In this document: positions 25,530 through 36,500 of the stretch, piece after piece
Layout of the letters: every line of letters begins with the position of its first letter
Position numbering within the stretch: position 1 is the first letter of the stretch
Assembly (NCBI RefSeq): GCF_000517405.1
Contig: NZ_CP006568.1
Coordinates: 1,240,001 to 1,304,000, forward strand
From: Candidatus Sodalis pierantonius str. SOPE
Lineage (GTDB): Bacteria; Pseudomonadota; Gammaproteobacteria; Enterobacterales; Enterobacteriaceae
Direction of reading: 5' to 3'
Length of the DNA stretch: 64,000 nucleotides
Translations under genes and position numbers: made by a program
The notes under the pieces: model-generated
Databases searched by the model: none
The model's input: only the letters and a program-made list of their open reading frames with translations
Told to the model about the DNA's origin: nothing

Positions 25530-26372
25530 TTATCGGCGCTGGTAGCTGCCGTCGGGCTGGAGCGCAAAACGTACCGGGCCGGCGGCGCCGGTTTCTATTT
25601 CCAGCAGCGTCACGACGCCCTGTGCGTTTTGCACGATGCGGACTTCCTGTCCGGCCTGCAGGCTGCTTAGCGGTTTGTCGTTGCCCTCTACCTGGGCCAT
25701 GGCAAAGACATCCTCCACCGGCAGATTATGCGCGCGGAACAACTGGGCCAGTGTCTGGCCGTCGACGATGCGGTACGTTTGCACGTGTCGCTCGTCCGTG
25801 TTGCCGCCGCCGGCGCTGTTGTCCACCAGCTCGGCCTGCATACTCGGCACGGCAGAGGATGCTGCATCATTGCGAGCCACCGGCGCCGGAGGCGTCGTTG
25901 GACTGTAGGGCCAAAGTAAGGCGATGGCCACCAGTAATGCGATAATCAGCAGCCAGCGGCGATGCATGAGTGGTAGCGGCCCCATCCAGTTAAAGCCGTC
26001 GGGCAGGTGCCACAATGTCGCCAATAGCGCCTGTCCACGCAGTGAGGCGCCTTCGCTTGGCGGTGCGGGGGCCGCTGACGTTCGTGGCGGGACGTCTGTC
26101 AGATAATCAGGGCGATGGCCCGCGCTGCCGATGGCCAGGGCGTAGGGCGCGTCCTCCGTCGACGCGGCTGGCAGGCTGTCCTGCGCGCCCGTGTTTTTCC
26201 CCGGCGTGCGTTTAACGCTTTCACTGGTTGGCGCGCGTTCATCGCTCTCAACGGCGGGCCGGCTGACGTCATCATCGGGGCCGAAACGGCGACGCCATTT
26301 CTCCCGCAGGCCGTCTAGGCCCGGCAGCGAAAAGCCCGGGGACGTGTTTTTCCTGGGCGCGATTCTGCCCAT
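25530..26372 (-). CDS. ytfB: YtfB / OapA-family cell-envelope and division protein
   Basis: Single-pass membrane protein with a C-terminal OapA (LysM-like, glycan-binding) domain; E. coli YtfB localises to the septum. Seen: an N-terminal cytoplasmic, charged, variable region (residues about 1-125), the OapA_N signature around the membrane (LPDGFNWMGPLPLMHRRW then a hydrophobic stretch at about 155-172), a low-complexity linker, and the OapA domain (TYRIVDGQTLAQLFRAHNLP... to DGSYQRR). 280 aa from ATG 26372, preceded by AGAGAGG; longer than E. coli's 212 because of the N-terminal part. Divergent from fklB, as in E. coli. Confidence 0.88.
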   Translation of the reverse strand: MGRIAPRKNTSPGFSLPGLDGLREKWRRRFGPDDDVSRPAVESDERAPTSESVKRTPGKNTGAQDSLPAASTEDAPYALAIGSAGHRPDYLTDVPPRTSAAPAPPSEGASLRGQALLATLWHLPDGFNWMGPLPLMHRRWLLIIALLVAIALLWPYSPTTPPAPVARNDAASSAVPSMQAELVDNSAGGGNTDERHVQTYRIVDGQTLAQLFRAHNLPVEDVFAMAQVEGNDKPLSSLQAGQEVRIVQNAQGVVTLLEIETGAAGPVRFALQPDGSYQRR

Positions 26373-26566
26373 GATGACCTCTCTTGCAAAACTGTTGCCG
26401 TAACCCGATGAAGTATAGAGCGGCGTGGGATGAAGCTCCATGCCTATTTTATACCGTGACGCTGACGTTAAGGGGAGGCGTCATACTATTTGCACGCGGG
26501 ATTTTACCCCAACCGCCCGCGCTGTTATGCTGCGCCTTTCGCTTTTTGAGATATCAAGGAAATGCC

Positions 26567-27187
26567 ATGACTAACCCTTCATTAGACAGCGTAGAAGCCC
26601 AGGCGAGCTACGGTATCGGCCTACAGGTAGGCCAGCAACTGGTCGAATCCGGTCTGGAAGGCCTGTTGCCGGATGCTTTGCTTACGGGATTGCGCGATGC
26701 GCTGGAAGGCAATGCCCCGGCGGTGCCGGTGGACGTTATCCATCGCGCGCTGCGTACCGTCTACGAACGCGCCGACGCGGTGCGTCAGGAGCGCCAGCAG
26801 CATCTGGCGGTGGAAGGCGATAAGTTCCTGGCGGACAATGCCGACAAGGAGGGCGTCACACTGACCGAATCCGGCCTGCAATTTAAAGTCCTGACCCAAG
26901 GCGACGGGCCCATCCCCTCGCGCCAGGATCGCGTGCGCGTGCATTATACCGGCCGGCTGCTGGACGGCACCGTGTTTGACAGTTCGGTTGAGCGGGGCCA
27001 GCCGGCAGAGTTCCCGGTCAGCGGCGTCATTGCCGGTTGGATCAAAGCGCTGACGTTGATGCCGGTCGGCTCCCGGTGGGAATTGTATATTCCCCATAAA
27101 CTGGCCTACGGCGAACGCGGCGCGGGCGCGTCCATTCCGCCTTTCAGCGCGTTGATTTTTGAAGTAGAGCTGTTGGAAATTCTGTAA
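26567..27187 (+). CDS. fklB: FKBP-type peptidyl-prolyl isomerase, 22 kDa (FklB)
   Basis: Helical N-terminal dimerisation domain (residues about 1-90) and a C-terminal FKBP domain with VRVHYTGRLLDGTVFDSS, FPVSGVIAGWIKAL and the final IPPFSALIFEVELLEI. 206 aa from ATG 26567 (RBS CAAGGA), equal to E. coli FklB. The open frame continues upstream to 26384, but that part is non-homologous and overlaps the promoter region. Confidence 0.95.
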   Translation: MTNPSLDSVEAQASYGIGLQVGQQLVESGLEGLLPDALLTGLRDALEGNAPAVPVDVIHRALRTVYERADAVRQERQQHLAVEGDKFLADNADKEGVTLTESGLQFKVLTQGDGPIPSRQDRVRVHYTGRLLDGTVFDSSVERGQPAEFPVSGVIAGWIKALTLMPVGSRWELYIPHKLAYGERGAGASIPPFSALIFEVELLEIL

Positions 27188-27346
27188 ACCTGCGGAACGC
27201 GCGCCGACGCGTTTCCTCTCTCCCACGCCGGCGGTCCTCTCGACGGCGTGGCGCTATGCAACTTCTCCCCCTTGGGGTGTCGAAGAGTTATCACGCCGGA
27301 CGAAAAAATATTATTATTACCTTAAGGCTCATCTTCGAGGTGTATC

Positions 27347-28093
27347 ATGATTGAACACATCATTACCCTTTCCCGCGACGCCGGCGCGGCCATCATGCAG
27401 GTCTACAACGGCGAAAAGCCGCTGGAGCTGAATCAGAAGCAGGACGACTCGCCGGTTACCGCCGCGGATCTGGCCGCGCATCGGGTCATCACCGCCCGTT
27501 TACAGGCGCTGGCGCCGGACATTCCCCTTCTCTCCGAAGAGGATTCGCCGGACTGGTCCGTTCGTCAGCATTGGCGCCGTTTCTGGCTGGTGGACCCCTT
27601 GGACGGCACCAAGGAGTTTCTGCGCCGTAACGGTGAATTTACGGTCAATATCGCGCTAATCGAGGACGGTAAGCCCGTGATGGGCGTGGTCTATGTGCCG
27701 CTCACCGACCGGCTTTATGCCGCAGCGGACGGAAAAGCCTGGCGTATCGACGAGCACGGCGAGCGGCAGGCCATAGAGGTGAAAGAAGCGCGCCCGCCGC
27801 TGGTGGTGGTGAGCCGTTCGCACGGTAACAATGCGGAGCTGCAGGATTATCTGGCCCACCTGGGCGAGCATCAGACGATCACTATCGGCTCATCGCTGAA
27901 ATTCTGCCTGGTGGCGGAGGGGACGGCGCAGCTTTATCCGCGCTTTGGGCCGACCAGCGTCTGGGATACCGCCGCAGGGCACGCGGTGGCCATGGCGGCC
28001 GGGGCCCAGGTCAATGATTGGCAGGGACGGGCATTAGATTATACCCCGCGAGAATCTTTCTTGAATCCCGGCTTTCGGGTGTCGTTGTTCTGA
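27347..28093 (+). CDS. cysQ: 3'(2'),5'-bisphosphate nucleotidase CysQ
   Basis: Removes toxic PAP formed in sulfate assimilation and ACP metabolism; inner-membrane-associated in E. coli. Inositol-monophosphatase fold with metal-site motifs LSEEDSPDW, VDPLDGTKEFLRRNGEFTVN and WDTAAGHAVAMAAG. 248 aa (E. coli 246). RBS CGAGGTG. Downstream cpdB is not present; the next gene is ytfJ on the opposite strand. Confidence 0.96.
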   Translation: MIEHIITLSRDAGAAIMQVYNGEKPLELNQKQDDSPVTAADLAAHRVITARLQALAPDIPLLSEEDSPDWSVRQHWRRFWLVDPLDGTKEFLRRNGEFTVNIALIEDGKPVMGVVYVPLTDRLYAAADGKAWRIDEHGERQAIEVKEARPPLVVVSRSHGNNAELQDYLAHLGEHQTITIGSSLKFCLVAEGTAQLYPRFGPTSVWDTAAGHAVAMAAGAQVNDWQGRALDYTPRESFLNPGFRVSLF

Positions 28094-28243
28094 CGCCGCG
28101 CGCCCGCGGCGGTCGTGCCGCGGGTAGCTGTCTATCCCCCGCTAACCTCGTCGGACGGTCATATCCCGCCGACAGCCGTTGCCGCCCGGCCGCTGTTCCC
28201 GTCCGGCTAGGTTATCAACCGGCCGTCGTTCGCCCGCCGGCGC

Positions 28244-28810
28244 TCATCGGTCCTGTTCGCGCAATAGGCGCTGGATACGGCTGACGACCTGGCGTATTTC
28301 CTCCAGCGTCAACGGCCCCTCTTTGGCCCATTGCACCTCTCCTCGGGCGTTAAGCAGCACTATGGTCGAACTTTTGCTTTTCAACTGCCAGGCATGACGC
28401 ACCATGCTGTTGGTATCGTCGATAATCTGCGACCAGGGGTAGCGACGCAGACTCGCCTCGATTTGGTGGCGGATGAACCAGCCGGTAGCGAAGAAGGCGT
28501 CGCCGCGTTCGACGAATGTCGTCGTTTGGTAATATTTGCGCGGTAATCTTGCCTTGCGTAGGGTTTCGATCAATGCGGCATTCATTTCGCGCGCCGAGGT
28601 TCGGGCGGCGATATGCTGGATGAGACGAATTTTTCCAGGGAGGTGTGCGCTATTCCAGGATTGATGACTAAACTCATTATGATCGTAGATTACTTCTCCC
28701 TGATGCATGATCTTCACAGGCGGAACCAGTTCACCGGTGCGCAGCTGATGTGCATGCAAAGAGAGGGAAACGACGAGGCAGCATAACGGTAGGCCGATGA
28801 GATAGCGCAT
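28244..28810 (-). CDS. ytfJ: YtfJ family periplasmic protein, thioredoxin-like
   Basis: 188-aa protein with a Sec signal peptide (MRYLIGLPLCCLVVSLSLHA, cleavage probably after HA), then the YtfJ/HI0045 family sequence (LPGKIRLIQHIAARTSAREMN..., KSKSSTIVLLNARGEVQWAKEG). The fold is thioredoxin-like, but no CxxC pair is visible after the signal peptide, as in E. coli YtfJ; function unknown. RBS AACAGGAG before the ATG. Confidence 0.92.
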   Translation of the reverse strand: MRYLIGLPLCCLVVSLSLHAHQLRTGELVPPVKIMHQGEVIYDHNEFSHQSWNSAHLPGKIRLIQHIAARTSAREMNAALIETLRKARLPRKYYQTTTFVERGDAFFATGWFIRHQIEASLRRYPWSQIIDDTNSMVRHAWQLKSKSSTIVLLNARGEVQWAKEGPLTLEEIRQVVSRIQRLLREQDR

Positions 28811-29088
28811 AAAAAACTCCTGTTGTTAGGATCTCACCGGGCCCTCTTTGGCCCAGTGTGTGTGCAAGCACAACCACCGCACTTTTAGGATAATTATACT
28901 GTTTATAGGGATTTGTTTTTTATACCCTACTGTCAAATTATGTAAAAGCAGTAATGCATCCTGTAAGAGCGTGAACTAAAGCACAACTTACCACTCAGAT
29001 AAGGTGTAGTTAGGTAGCGTTACCGGATTTCCAATCGCGGTAGTCAGTACCATAGGAAGAAGTAACCCTGTAGGAGGAAAGTAAAAAA

Positions 29089-29280
29089 ATGAGAATCTTC
29101 CATCGCTATAACGCCATAAAAGTAGCCACTTACGTAAAGACCTTATTTCGCGACAGACTTTACATCAAGGGCATCGGCGCTTTTGAGTTCGATAAAGGTA
29201 AAATTTTGCTGCCCAAGGTGCGAGATAAACAGTATTTCAGCATCATGTCTGAAGTCAATCGCCAGGTAATGCGGCTCTAG
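29089..29280 (+). CDS. ytfK: YtfK, SpoT activator, truncated five residues early
   Basis: In E. coli YtfK (68 aa) stimulates SpoT-dependent (p)ppGpp accumulation under phosphate or fatty-acid starvation. The product here is 63 aa: MRIFHRYNAIKVATYVKTLF... to VNRQVMRL. The stop is TAG at 29278-29280, where E. coli has Gln; the next codons read LDMA-stop (TAA 29293-29295), matching the family C-terminus. So a CAG-to-TAG change removes the last five residues. The domain core is intact and the short protein may still work. RBS TAGGAGGAAAG is strong; the 278-bp upstream region holds the promoter but I could not identify a pho box. Confidence 0.9.
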   Translation: MRIFHRYNAIKVATYVKTLFRDRLYIKGIGAFEFDKGKILLPKVRDKQYFSIMSEVNRQVMRL

Positions 29281-29380
29281 CTAGATATGGCCTAAGAACG
29301 CTTTTTACGGTGAACCGCCGCCGTAGTCATTATGCCTCCGCCGCGCGCGGGGGCTGTTTTTCATCACTGCGGCGCTTATC

Positions 29381-30715
29381 TCAGGCGACATGGGCATTGT
29401 TGTCGGACGCCGGGGACAGTAGCGGGGAGGATTTTTCCTCGACGCGCGTAACCAGCAGCTGATCGATTTTATAGCTGTCGGTATCCACCACCTCAAACTT
29501 GTAGCCGGCGTATCGGACGAAATCGGTGCGTTTGGGGATTTTGCGCAGCATAAACATCATAAAGCCGCCGATGGTTTCGTAGTTACCGGATTGCGGAAAC
29601 TCATCAATGTGCAGCGCCCGCATCACATCATCAATCGGCGTGCCGCCCTCAATTAGCCAGGAGTTTTCGTCGCGGGCGACAATCTGCTCCTCCAGCCCCT
29701 GGCCCACCAGATCCCCCATAAGCGTGGTCATCACATCATTAAGAGTGATTATCCCGACCACCAGCGCATACTCGTTTAAGATGACCGCGAAATCCTCGCC
29801 GGCGGTTTTAAAGCTTTCCAACGCCTCAGACAAGGTCAGGGTATCCGGCACGATCAGCGCCGAGCGGATCTACACGCCGCTATTGAGCGCCAGGCTCTGA
29901 TTGCCCAGCACGCGATTAAGCAGGTCCTTCGAGTCGACATAGCCGACGATGTGGTCGATGGTTGCGTCACAGACCAGGAATTTGGAATGGGGATGGGTGG
30001 CAATTTTCTCTTTAATGCTGTCCTCGGTTTCGCGCAGATCAAAATAAATGATATTTTCGCGCGACGTCATAGAGGAGGGCACAGTGCGCGATTCCAGCTC
30101 AAAGACGTTTTCGATGAGTTCATGTTCTTGCTTGCGCAGCACGCCGGCCAGCGCCCCTGCCTCCATCACCGCGTAAATATCGTCGGAAGTGATATCGTCT
30201 TTGCGCACCATGGGCAGTTTCAGCATTCTGAAAATGACGTTGGCCAGACCGTTAAACAGCCACACCAGCGGACAGAATACCAGCAGGCAGAAGCGCATTG
30301 GGTAGATAATCTTGACGGCATAACTTTCCGGGGAGATCAACGCGATGCGTTTCGGGGTCAGATCGGCAAACAGAATAAATATGCCGGTCACCAGCGAGAA
30401 GGAGCAAATGAAGCTCAACTGTTCCGCCAGCTCGGATGATATAAAGTGCGCGAATACCGAGGCAAACCAGGGAAAAAAGGCGGCGTCGCCGACGATGCCT
30501 CCGAGAATGGCCACGGCGTTGAGGCCAATCTGAATCACGGTAAAAAACACGCCCGGCGTCTCTTGTAATTTGAGCACGCGCTGCGCGTTAATATCCCCTT
30601 CGTCGGCCAGCAATTTCAATTTTATTTTGCGCGAGGCGGCCAGCGATATCTCTGATATCGAAAAAAATGCGCTTACTGCAATCAGCAGCAGAATAAGCAA
30701 AAAACTATTTAGCAT
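29381..30715 (-). pseudogene. ytfL: YtfL, CNNM/CorC-family membrane transporter, in-frame amber codon
   Basis: Four-helix DUF21 membrane domain (residues about 1-185) followed by a CBS pair and a CorC_HlyC domain; E. coli YtfL is linked to cadaverine or cation efflux. Reading from ATG 30715 the frame is perfect to LALNSGV, then TAG (29870-29872) where E. coli has Gln, then perfect again from IRSALIVPDTLTLSEALESF to the end (444 codons total; E. coli 447). Translation would stop in the first CBS region, giving a 281-aa membrane domain with a partial CBS. A TTG/GTG restart after the stop could make the C-terminal piece separately. Confidence 0.92.
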
Positions 30716-30851
30716 AAGTTAACCAGTTCGGGCTATATGGAAGCGTCGGCGCCCTGTAAGGGCGAATTTGCGTGAACATCTCGCCTCAACGCCACGGCGA
30801 CCGTGTCGCACGACAGTATAGCAGCGTCTGTCATCGCGCCGCCAATACCGC

Positions 30852-31493
30852 TTAGCGGGCCGGCGGCAGGCACACGCCAATGCCCCCGAGGGCGCAATAG
30901 CCGTCGGGATGTTTATGTAGATATTGTTGATGCTCATCCTCGGCATAATAAAAGGGCGCCGCGGGTTCCAGTGCGGTCGTGATGGGCCGGGTATCGCCGG
31001 CGTCGGCCATCGCTTGGGCAAAAGCGGCCAGGCTTGCGCGCGCGGCCTCGCGCTGCGCATTATCCTGGGGAAAGAGCGCCGAGCGGTACTGGCTGCCGAT
31101 ATCGTCCCCCTGGCGCATGCCCTGAGTCGGATCGTGGTGCTGCCAGAATAACCCCAGCAAAGCCGTGTAGGGGATGATCTGCGGGTCGAACACCACTCTT
31201 ACCGCTTCGGCATGGCCGGTCTGGCCGCTGCACACTTCGCGGTAGGTAGGGTTGGGCGTATAGCCGCCGGTATAGCCGGCCGCGGTACTGTAAACGCCGG
31301 GCTGTTGCCAGAACAGCCGCTCCACGCCCCAAAAACAGCCCATGGCGAATATAGCTAGCGCCATGCCGTCCGGGACGTGGCTCATGGAATGGTGCAGCAC
31401 CGGATGCGTGGGGGCGATGGGCATGGGCGTCATGCGCCCCGGCAGCGCTTCACTTTGCGTAATGCGCGTGGTTTTGTCGAAATTTTGCGCCAC
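30852..31493 (-). CDS. msrA: Peptide methionine (S)-S-oxide reductase MsrA
   Basis: Repairs oxidised methionine. Catalytic motif GCFWGVERLFWQ with the nucleophilic Cys, YTGGYTPNPTYREVCSGQTGHAEAV, and the C-terminal resolving cysteines in GYCALGGIGVCLPP. I chose GTG 31493 (GAGGAG nine bases upstream), giving 213 aa against 212 in E. coli; the open frame extends 21 codons further upstream without homology. Divergent from tamA, as in E. coli. Confidence 0.94.
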   Translation of the reverse strand: MAQNFDKTTRITQSEALPGRMTPMPIAPTHPVLHHSMSHVPDGMALAIFAMGCFWGVERLFWQQPGVYSTAAGYTGGYTPNPTYREVCSGQTGHAEAVRVVFDPQIIPYTALLGLFWQHHDPTQGMRQGDDIGSQYRSALFPQDNAQREAARASLAAFAQAMADAGDTRPITTALEPAAPFYYAEDEHQQYLHKHPDGYCALGGIGVCLPPAR

Positions 31494-31799
31494 CCTGAAC
31501 TCCTCATTTGAACAAATGCCGGCGAAATACCCCGCAAGGGGTTGTTTAACCGGCACGCTTTACCGACAATAAAGCGCATTATTACATGATGCTGTGAAGA
31601 TAAATCGATTTTACTGCGAAAATATCTCATCACTAACCATAGAGGGTTGATACACCTGAGTATCAGGTGAGTAAGCGCCACTCAGCGCCCGACGGCGAGA
31701 CGGACGCGGCCGCGCAAGGCCCGCCCGGCGATTTTGCCAACGGAGTATTGAGTCTGCTAATAATAGCATCAACGCTGATTCGTCGCGGATGGAGAGACT

Positions 31800-33575
31800 T
31801 TGCCAGGAAAGAAACAATCAGAGATCATCAGCGTGAAAGCACGGTACGGTCGAAAATCCCTATTTTTCTGCGCGCTGTTGCTGATGCCGCAGGCCCATAG
31901 CGCCAACGTCCGCCTGCAGGTGGAGGGCCTCAGCGGCGACCTGCAGCGCAATGTACGCGCGCGCCTGTCGACCATTGGCAGCGATGAGGTGACCGCCGAC
32001 GCGCGCTTCCAAAGCCGGGTTGATAACGCGGTGCGCGAGGGGCTGCGGGCGCTTGGCTATTATTCGCCCACCATCGATTTCGTCTTTAAGCCGGCGGTGA
32101 ACGGCGGTCGCGATGTACTTATCGCCCGTATCACGCCGGGTAAGCCGGTGAAAATCGCCGGCGTCAATGTCATTTTGCGCGGCGAGGCGCGGCAGGATAG
32201 CGATTATCGCCAGTGGGTGTCAGACGGCAAGCCCGCCCTCGGCACCGTATTGAACCACGGCGCTTACGACAGATTCAAAAACGGTTTTTCCAGCCTGGCG
32301 CTGCGCAAGGGGTATTTCGACGCCGAGTTTCGCAAAAGCCAGTTGGGTGTAGCGCCGTCGCGCTACCAGGCTTATTGGGATATCGATTTTGATAGCGGCC
32401 AGCGCTATCGCTTCGGTAAAGTGCGCTTCCACGGCGCCCAGATCCGCGAAGATTACCTGCAAAATCTCGCCAAAGTACGCGAGGGTGAACCTTACAGCGC
32501 CGAATCGCTGGCGGAGCTAAATCGCCGGCTGGCGGCCACCAACTGGTTTAATTCGGTGGTGATCTCCCCTGACTTTTCCTCCGGTAAACAGAGCAAAACG
32601 CTGCCGCTGGACGCGGTCGTGACGCCGCGCAGTCGCAACAGTCTCGAAACCGGCGTCGGCTACGCCACCGATGTGGGACCGCGGGTCAAAACCACCTGGA
32701 ACAAACCGTGGCTTAACTCGCGCGGCCACAGTTTGCAAACCAGTCTTAGCCTGTCGGCGCCGGAGCAATCGGCCGATGTCAGCTATAAAATTCCGCTGCT
32801 CAAAGATCCCCTGGAGCAATATTATCTGCTGCAAGGCGGCTTCAAGCGCGAAGACCTCAACGATACCCAGGCGGATTCCACCACGCTGAACGTGGCGCGC
32901 TATTGGGATCTGTCCAGCGGCTGGCAGCGGGCTATCAATTTGCGCTGGAGCCTGGATCACTTTACCCAGGCCAACGTTACTGATACCACGATGCTTATCT
33001 ATCCCGGCGTCAGTATCACCCGGACCCGCCAGCGTGGCGGCCTGATGCCCACCTGGGGCGACAGCCAGCGCTATTCGGTGGATGTCTCCAATACCGTCTG
33101 GGGTTCGGATATCGATTTTGTCATTTTGCAGGCGCAAAACGTCTGGATCCGCACGCTGGCGGAGAAACACCGCTTCGTAGCCCGCGGCAACCTGGGCTGG
33201 ATCGAAACCAACGATTTTGAACGCGTCCCGCCTTCGCTGCGCTTTTTTGCCGGAGGCGATCGCAGTATTCGCGGCTATAAATACAAATCCCTGTCGCCGC
33301 GCGACGATGACGGCAAATTGACCGGTGCCTCCAAACTGGCTACCGGATCGTTGGAGTATCAATATAACGTCACCGGCAAATGGTGGGGCGCGGTATTTGT
33401 GGACAGCGGCGAGGCGGTTAACGATATCAAACATAGCAACTTCAAGACCGGCGCCGGCGGCGGCGTGCGCTGGCAATCGCCTGTCGGCCCCATCAAGCTG
33501 GACATCGCCGCCCCGGTGGCGGATGAACATGAGCACGGCGTGCAATTCTATATTGGACTGGGGCCGGAATTATGA
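31800..33575 (+). CDS. tamA: TamA, Omp85-family outer-membrane component of the TAM
   Basis: With TamB forms the translocation and assembly module that inserts outer-membrane proteins and moves phospholipid. Layout: signal peptide ending AHSA, three POTRA domains (about residues 35-280), then a 16-strand barrel with RSIRGYKYKSLSP (the lid-lock motif around RGY) and VQFYIGLGPEL at the C-terminus. 591 aa from TTG 31800, which has a good GGAGAG; GTG 31833 would give 580 aa, closer to E. coli's 577, but with a poor RBS. Overlaps tamB by 4 bp. Confidence 0.93.
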   Translation: MPGKKQSEIISVKARYGRKSLFFCALLLMPQAHSANVRLQVEGLSGDLQRNVRARLSTIGSDEVTADARFQSRVDNAVREGLRALGYYSPTIDFVFKPAVNGGRDVLIARITPGKPVKIAGVNVILRGEARQDSDYRQWVSDGKPALGTVLNHGAYDRFKNGFSSLALRKGYFDAEFRKSQLGVAPSRYQAYWDIDFDSGQRYRFGKVRFHGAQIREDYLQNLAKVREGEPYSAESLAELNRRLAATNWFNSVVISPDFSSGKQSKTLPLDAVVTPRSRNSLETGVGYATDVGPRVKTTWNKPWLNSRGHSLQTSLSLSAPEQSADVSYKIPLLKDPLEQYYLLQGGFKREDLNDTQADSTTLNVARYWDLSSGWQRAINLRWSLDHFTQANVTDTTMLIYPGVSITRTRQRGGLMPTWGDSQRYSVDVSNTVWGSDIDFVILQAQNVWIRTLAEKHRFVARGNLGWIETNDFERVPPSLRFFAGGDRSIRGYKYKSLSPRDDDGKLTGASKLATGSLEYQYNVTGKWWGAVFVDSGEAVNDIKHSNFKTGAGGGVRWQSPVGPIKLDIAAPVADEHEHGVQFYIGLGPEL

Positions 33576-36500
33576 GCCTTGTTAAGAAAATCTGCCTGGG
33601 TGTCGTGCTGCTGCTGGTGGGTGCGCTGGGGTTTCTGGTGGGCACCACCAGCGGGCTGCACCTGGTGCTGAACGGCGCGGCCCGCTGGGTGCCGGGACTG
33701 GAAATGGCCTCCGTCAGCGGCGGCTGGCGCGATTTGGCCATTAAGCAGTTACGTTACCAGATGCCCGGCGTTACGGTCGGCGTCGGCGAATTCCATCTTG
33801 CGCTGGATTTTGGCTGTCTGCGGGATCGCCAGCTGTGCCTCAACGATCTCTCCCTGCGCGATGTGAATGTCGGCGTAAACACCGCCGAATTCAGGCCGCC
33901 GGCGCTGGCAACGCAGGAGGCGTCGGGCGGCGGTTCCCTGTCGACCCCCTATCCGCTTAACCTGCGCCGTCTGGCGCTGAATAATGTGCAGGTCAAAGTG
34001 GATAATACCCGCATCGCCCTTGACGAATTCAGCACCGGCCTTCAGTTTCAGGGCAATAACCTGACGGTGACGCCGACGCGCATCGCCGGTTTGCTGGTGG
34101 CGCTGCCGACGGCGGCGCAGGTGGTGGCGGATAAGGCGGCCGCCACTGCCGCGCAGGCGATAAAACCCGACACGCGCACGCCGGCGCAAAAACGCGCCGA
34201 TACTGAGGCGACGCTGGCGACAATTCGCGCGCAGCCGCCGCTGGCCGAGACGCTGCGCGCACTGTTCGCCAAGCCGCTCCTGCCGCCGCTGCCTTCGTTT
34301 ACCCTGCCGTTGAATCTGACGGTTGAGGATATCGAAGGGGAAAATCTGCGTCTCTCCGGCGACGCCAATCTGCTTATCACCCGCTTACGTTTGCAGGCGA
34401 CGACCCGCGATCGGCATGCTGAATTGAAACTGCTGGATATCGACTCGCCTCGGGGCTTGCTCAACGCGTCCGGCAACGCCGAACTTAGCGGGCGCTGGCC
34501 GGTGTCGATGACGGTCAACACCACCGTAAATAGCGCGCCGCTAAAAGGCGAGAAGATCAAGCTCGCGGTGGACGGCGACCTGCGCGATGAACTGCGCGCC
34601 GCGCTCAATCTCTCCGGTCCGGTCACCGCGCAGTTGGCGCTGAAAACGCGCCTGGCGCAGGCGGGTCTGCCGCTGACATTGACGCTCGACGGCCAGTCCG
34701 TGCAGTGGCCGTTAACCGGTACGCCGCAATATCAGGCACGGGGTCTGGCCCTGCGTTTGGACGGCGAGGCGCGGGATTATCGGCTGACGTTGAAAGCGGC
34801 GCTCAGCGGCGAGGGTCTGCCGCCGGCGGATGTGAGCCTGGACGCCAAGGGCAATACCGACGGCTTTACGCTATCGCGTCTGCGGTTGGCGGCGCTACAG
34901 GGCAATACCGATCTGAGCGCGGTGGTGGACTGGCAGCGTGCCATTAGCTGGCGTAGCGAGCTGTCGTTAAGCGGGATTAATACCGCCCGCCAGTGGCCGG
35001 ACTGGCCCGCGCGGCTGGCCGGAAAACTCACCAGTCGCGGCAGCCTGTATGGCGGCAGCTGGCAACTACAGGTGCCTGAACTGGATCTCCATGGCCATAT
35101 CCGGCAAAACGCGCTCACCGCTAAGGGGTCGCTCAGCGGTAACGCCGCCGGTCAATGGCAGGTGCCGCAACTGCTGTTGGCGCTGGGGCGTAACCAGTTG
35201 ACGGTGAAAGGCGAATTGAACGATGCCTTCGCGCTGGACGCCGTGCTCAACGCACCGGCGCTGAACGGTGCCTTGCCAGGGCTGGGCGGCCGGGCGGCGG
35301 GCGATATCAAACTGCGGGGCAATCTGCGCGCGCCGCAGTTGCTTATGGATCTCAACGCATACGCGCTGCGCTGGGGAGAGTTAACCGTCGGGCGCATTGC
35401 GTTGCAGGGCGATGTCCGTTCCAGCGACATCGTGCGCGGTAACGTTCAGCTGCGGCTGGACAGGTTGCTACAGGGGTCGCTATCCATCGCCCAACTGACC
35501 CTGGACGCGACCGGCGATGAAAAGCAGCATCAGCTCAAGCTGGCGATGCAGGGTGAGCCGGTTGCCGGCCAGTTGCAGTTAAACGGCGGTTTCGACCGGC
35601 AACAGCAACGCTGGCAGGGTACGCTCAGCCAAACCCGTTTCGCTACGTCGGTGGGGGAATGGCGGCTGACGCGCGCAATGACGCTAGATTATCAGGCCGT
35701 CGCGCAAAATCTCATTATCGGCTCGCATTGCTGGCAAAACCCCAATGCGCAGATCTGCGCGCCGCAAAACAGTGAGATAGGGGCATCCGGGCAGGCCAGT
35801 TTGCTGCTGAACCGCTTCGATTTGGCGATGTTGAAACCCCTGCTACCGGCGGAAACACAGGCCAGCGGCGTCTTCACAGGCCGGGCCGATGTGCGCTGGA
35901 CCGCGGGGGGCGGCCTACCGCAGGGCAAAGTGGCGCTAGTGGGCAACGGCGTGAAGGTCAGTCAAACGGTGCAGGGCAAGACTCTGCCGGTGGAGTTTGA
36001 GACGCTGACGCTCAATGCCGCGCTGGATAAGGGATTGGCCCGCCTCGACTGGCTTTTCAAAATCTCCGGCAATGGCCAGTTCAACGGTCAGGTGCAGGTG
36101 GCGGATCCCCAAAATCGGCGGGCGCTGTCCGGCAACGTCAACATCAATCAGCTTTCGCTGGCGCTGTTAAAACCGTTGATGTCGCGGGGCGAAAGCGTCG
36201 ATGGGCTGGTTAATGCCGCGTTGCGTCTCGGCGGCGATGTGCAGCGGCCGCAGCTGTACGGTCAACTGGGGCTGGAGCATCTGGTTATCAAAGGCAACTT
36301 CATGCCCTTTGCCATGACCGACAGTCGCCTGGCGCTCTCTTTCGCCGGGACCCGCTCTACGCTACAGGGGCTTATCGGGACCACCCACGGCCAGGTCAAC
36401 CTTACCGGCGACGCCGACTGGAGCCGGATGGCGGCCTGGCGCGCGCGTATCAACGCCCAGGGCAATCGGGTGCGCATCACCGTGCCGCCCATGGTACGGC

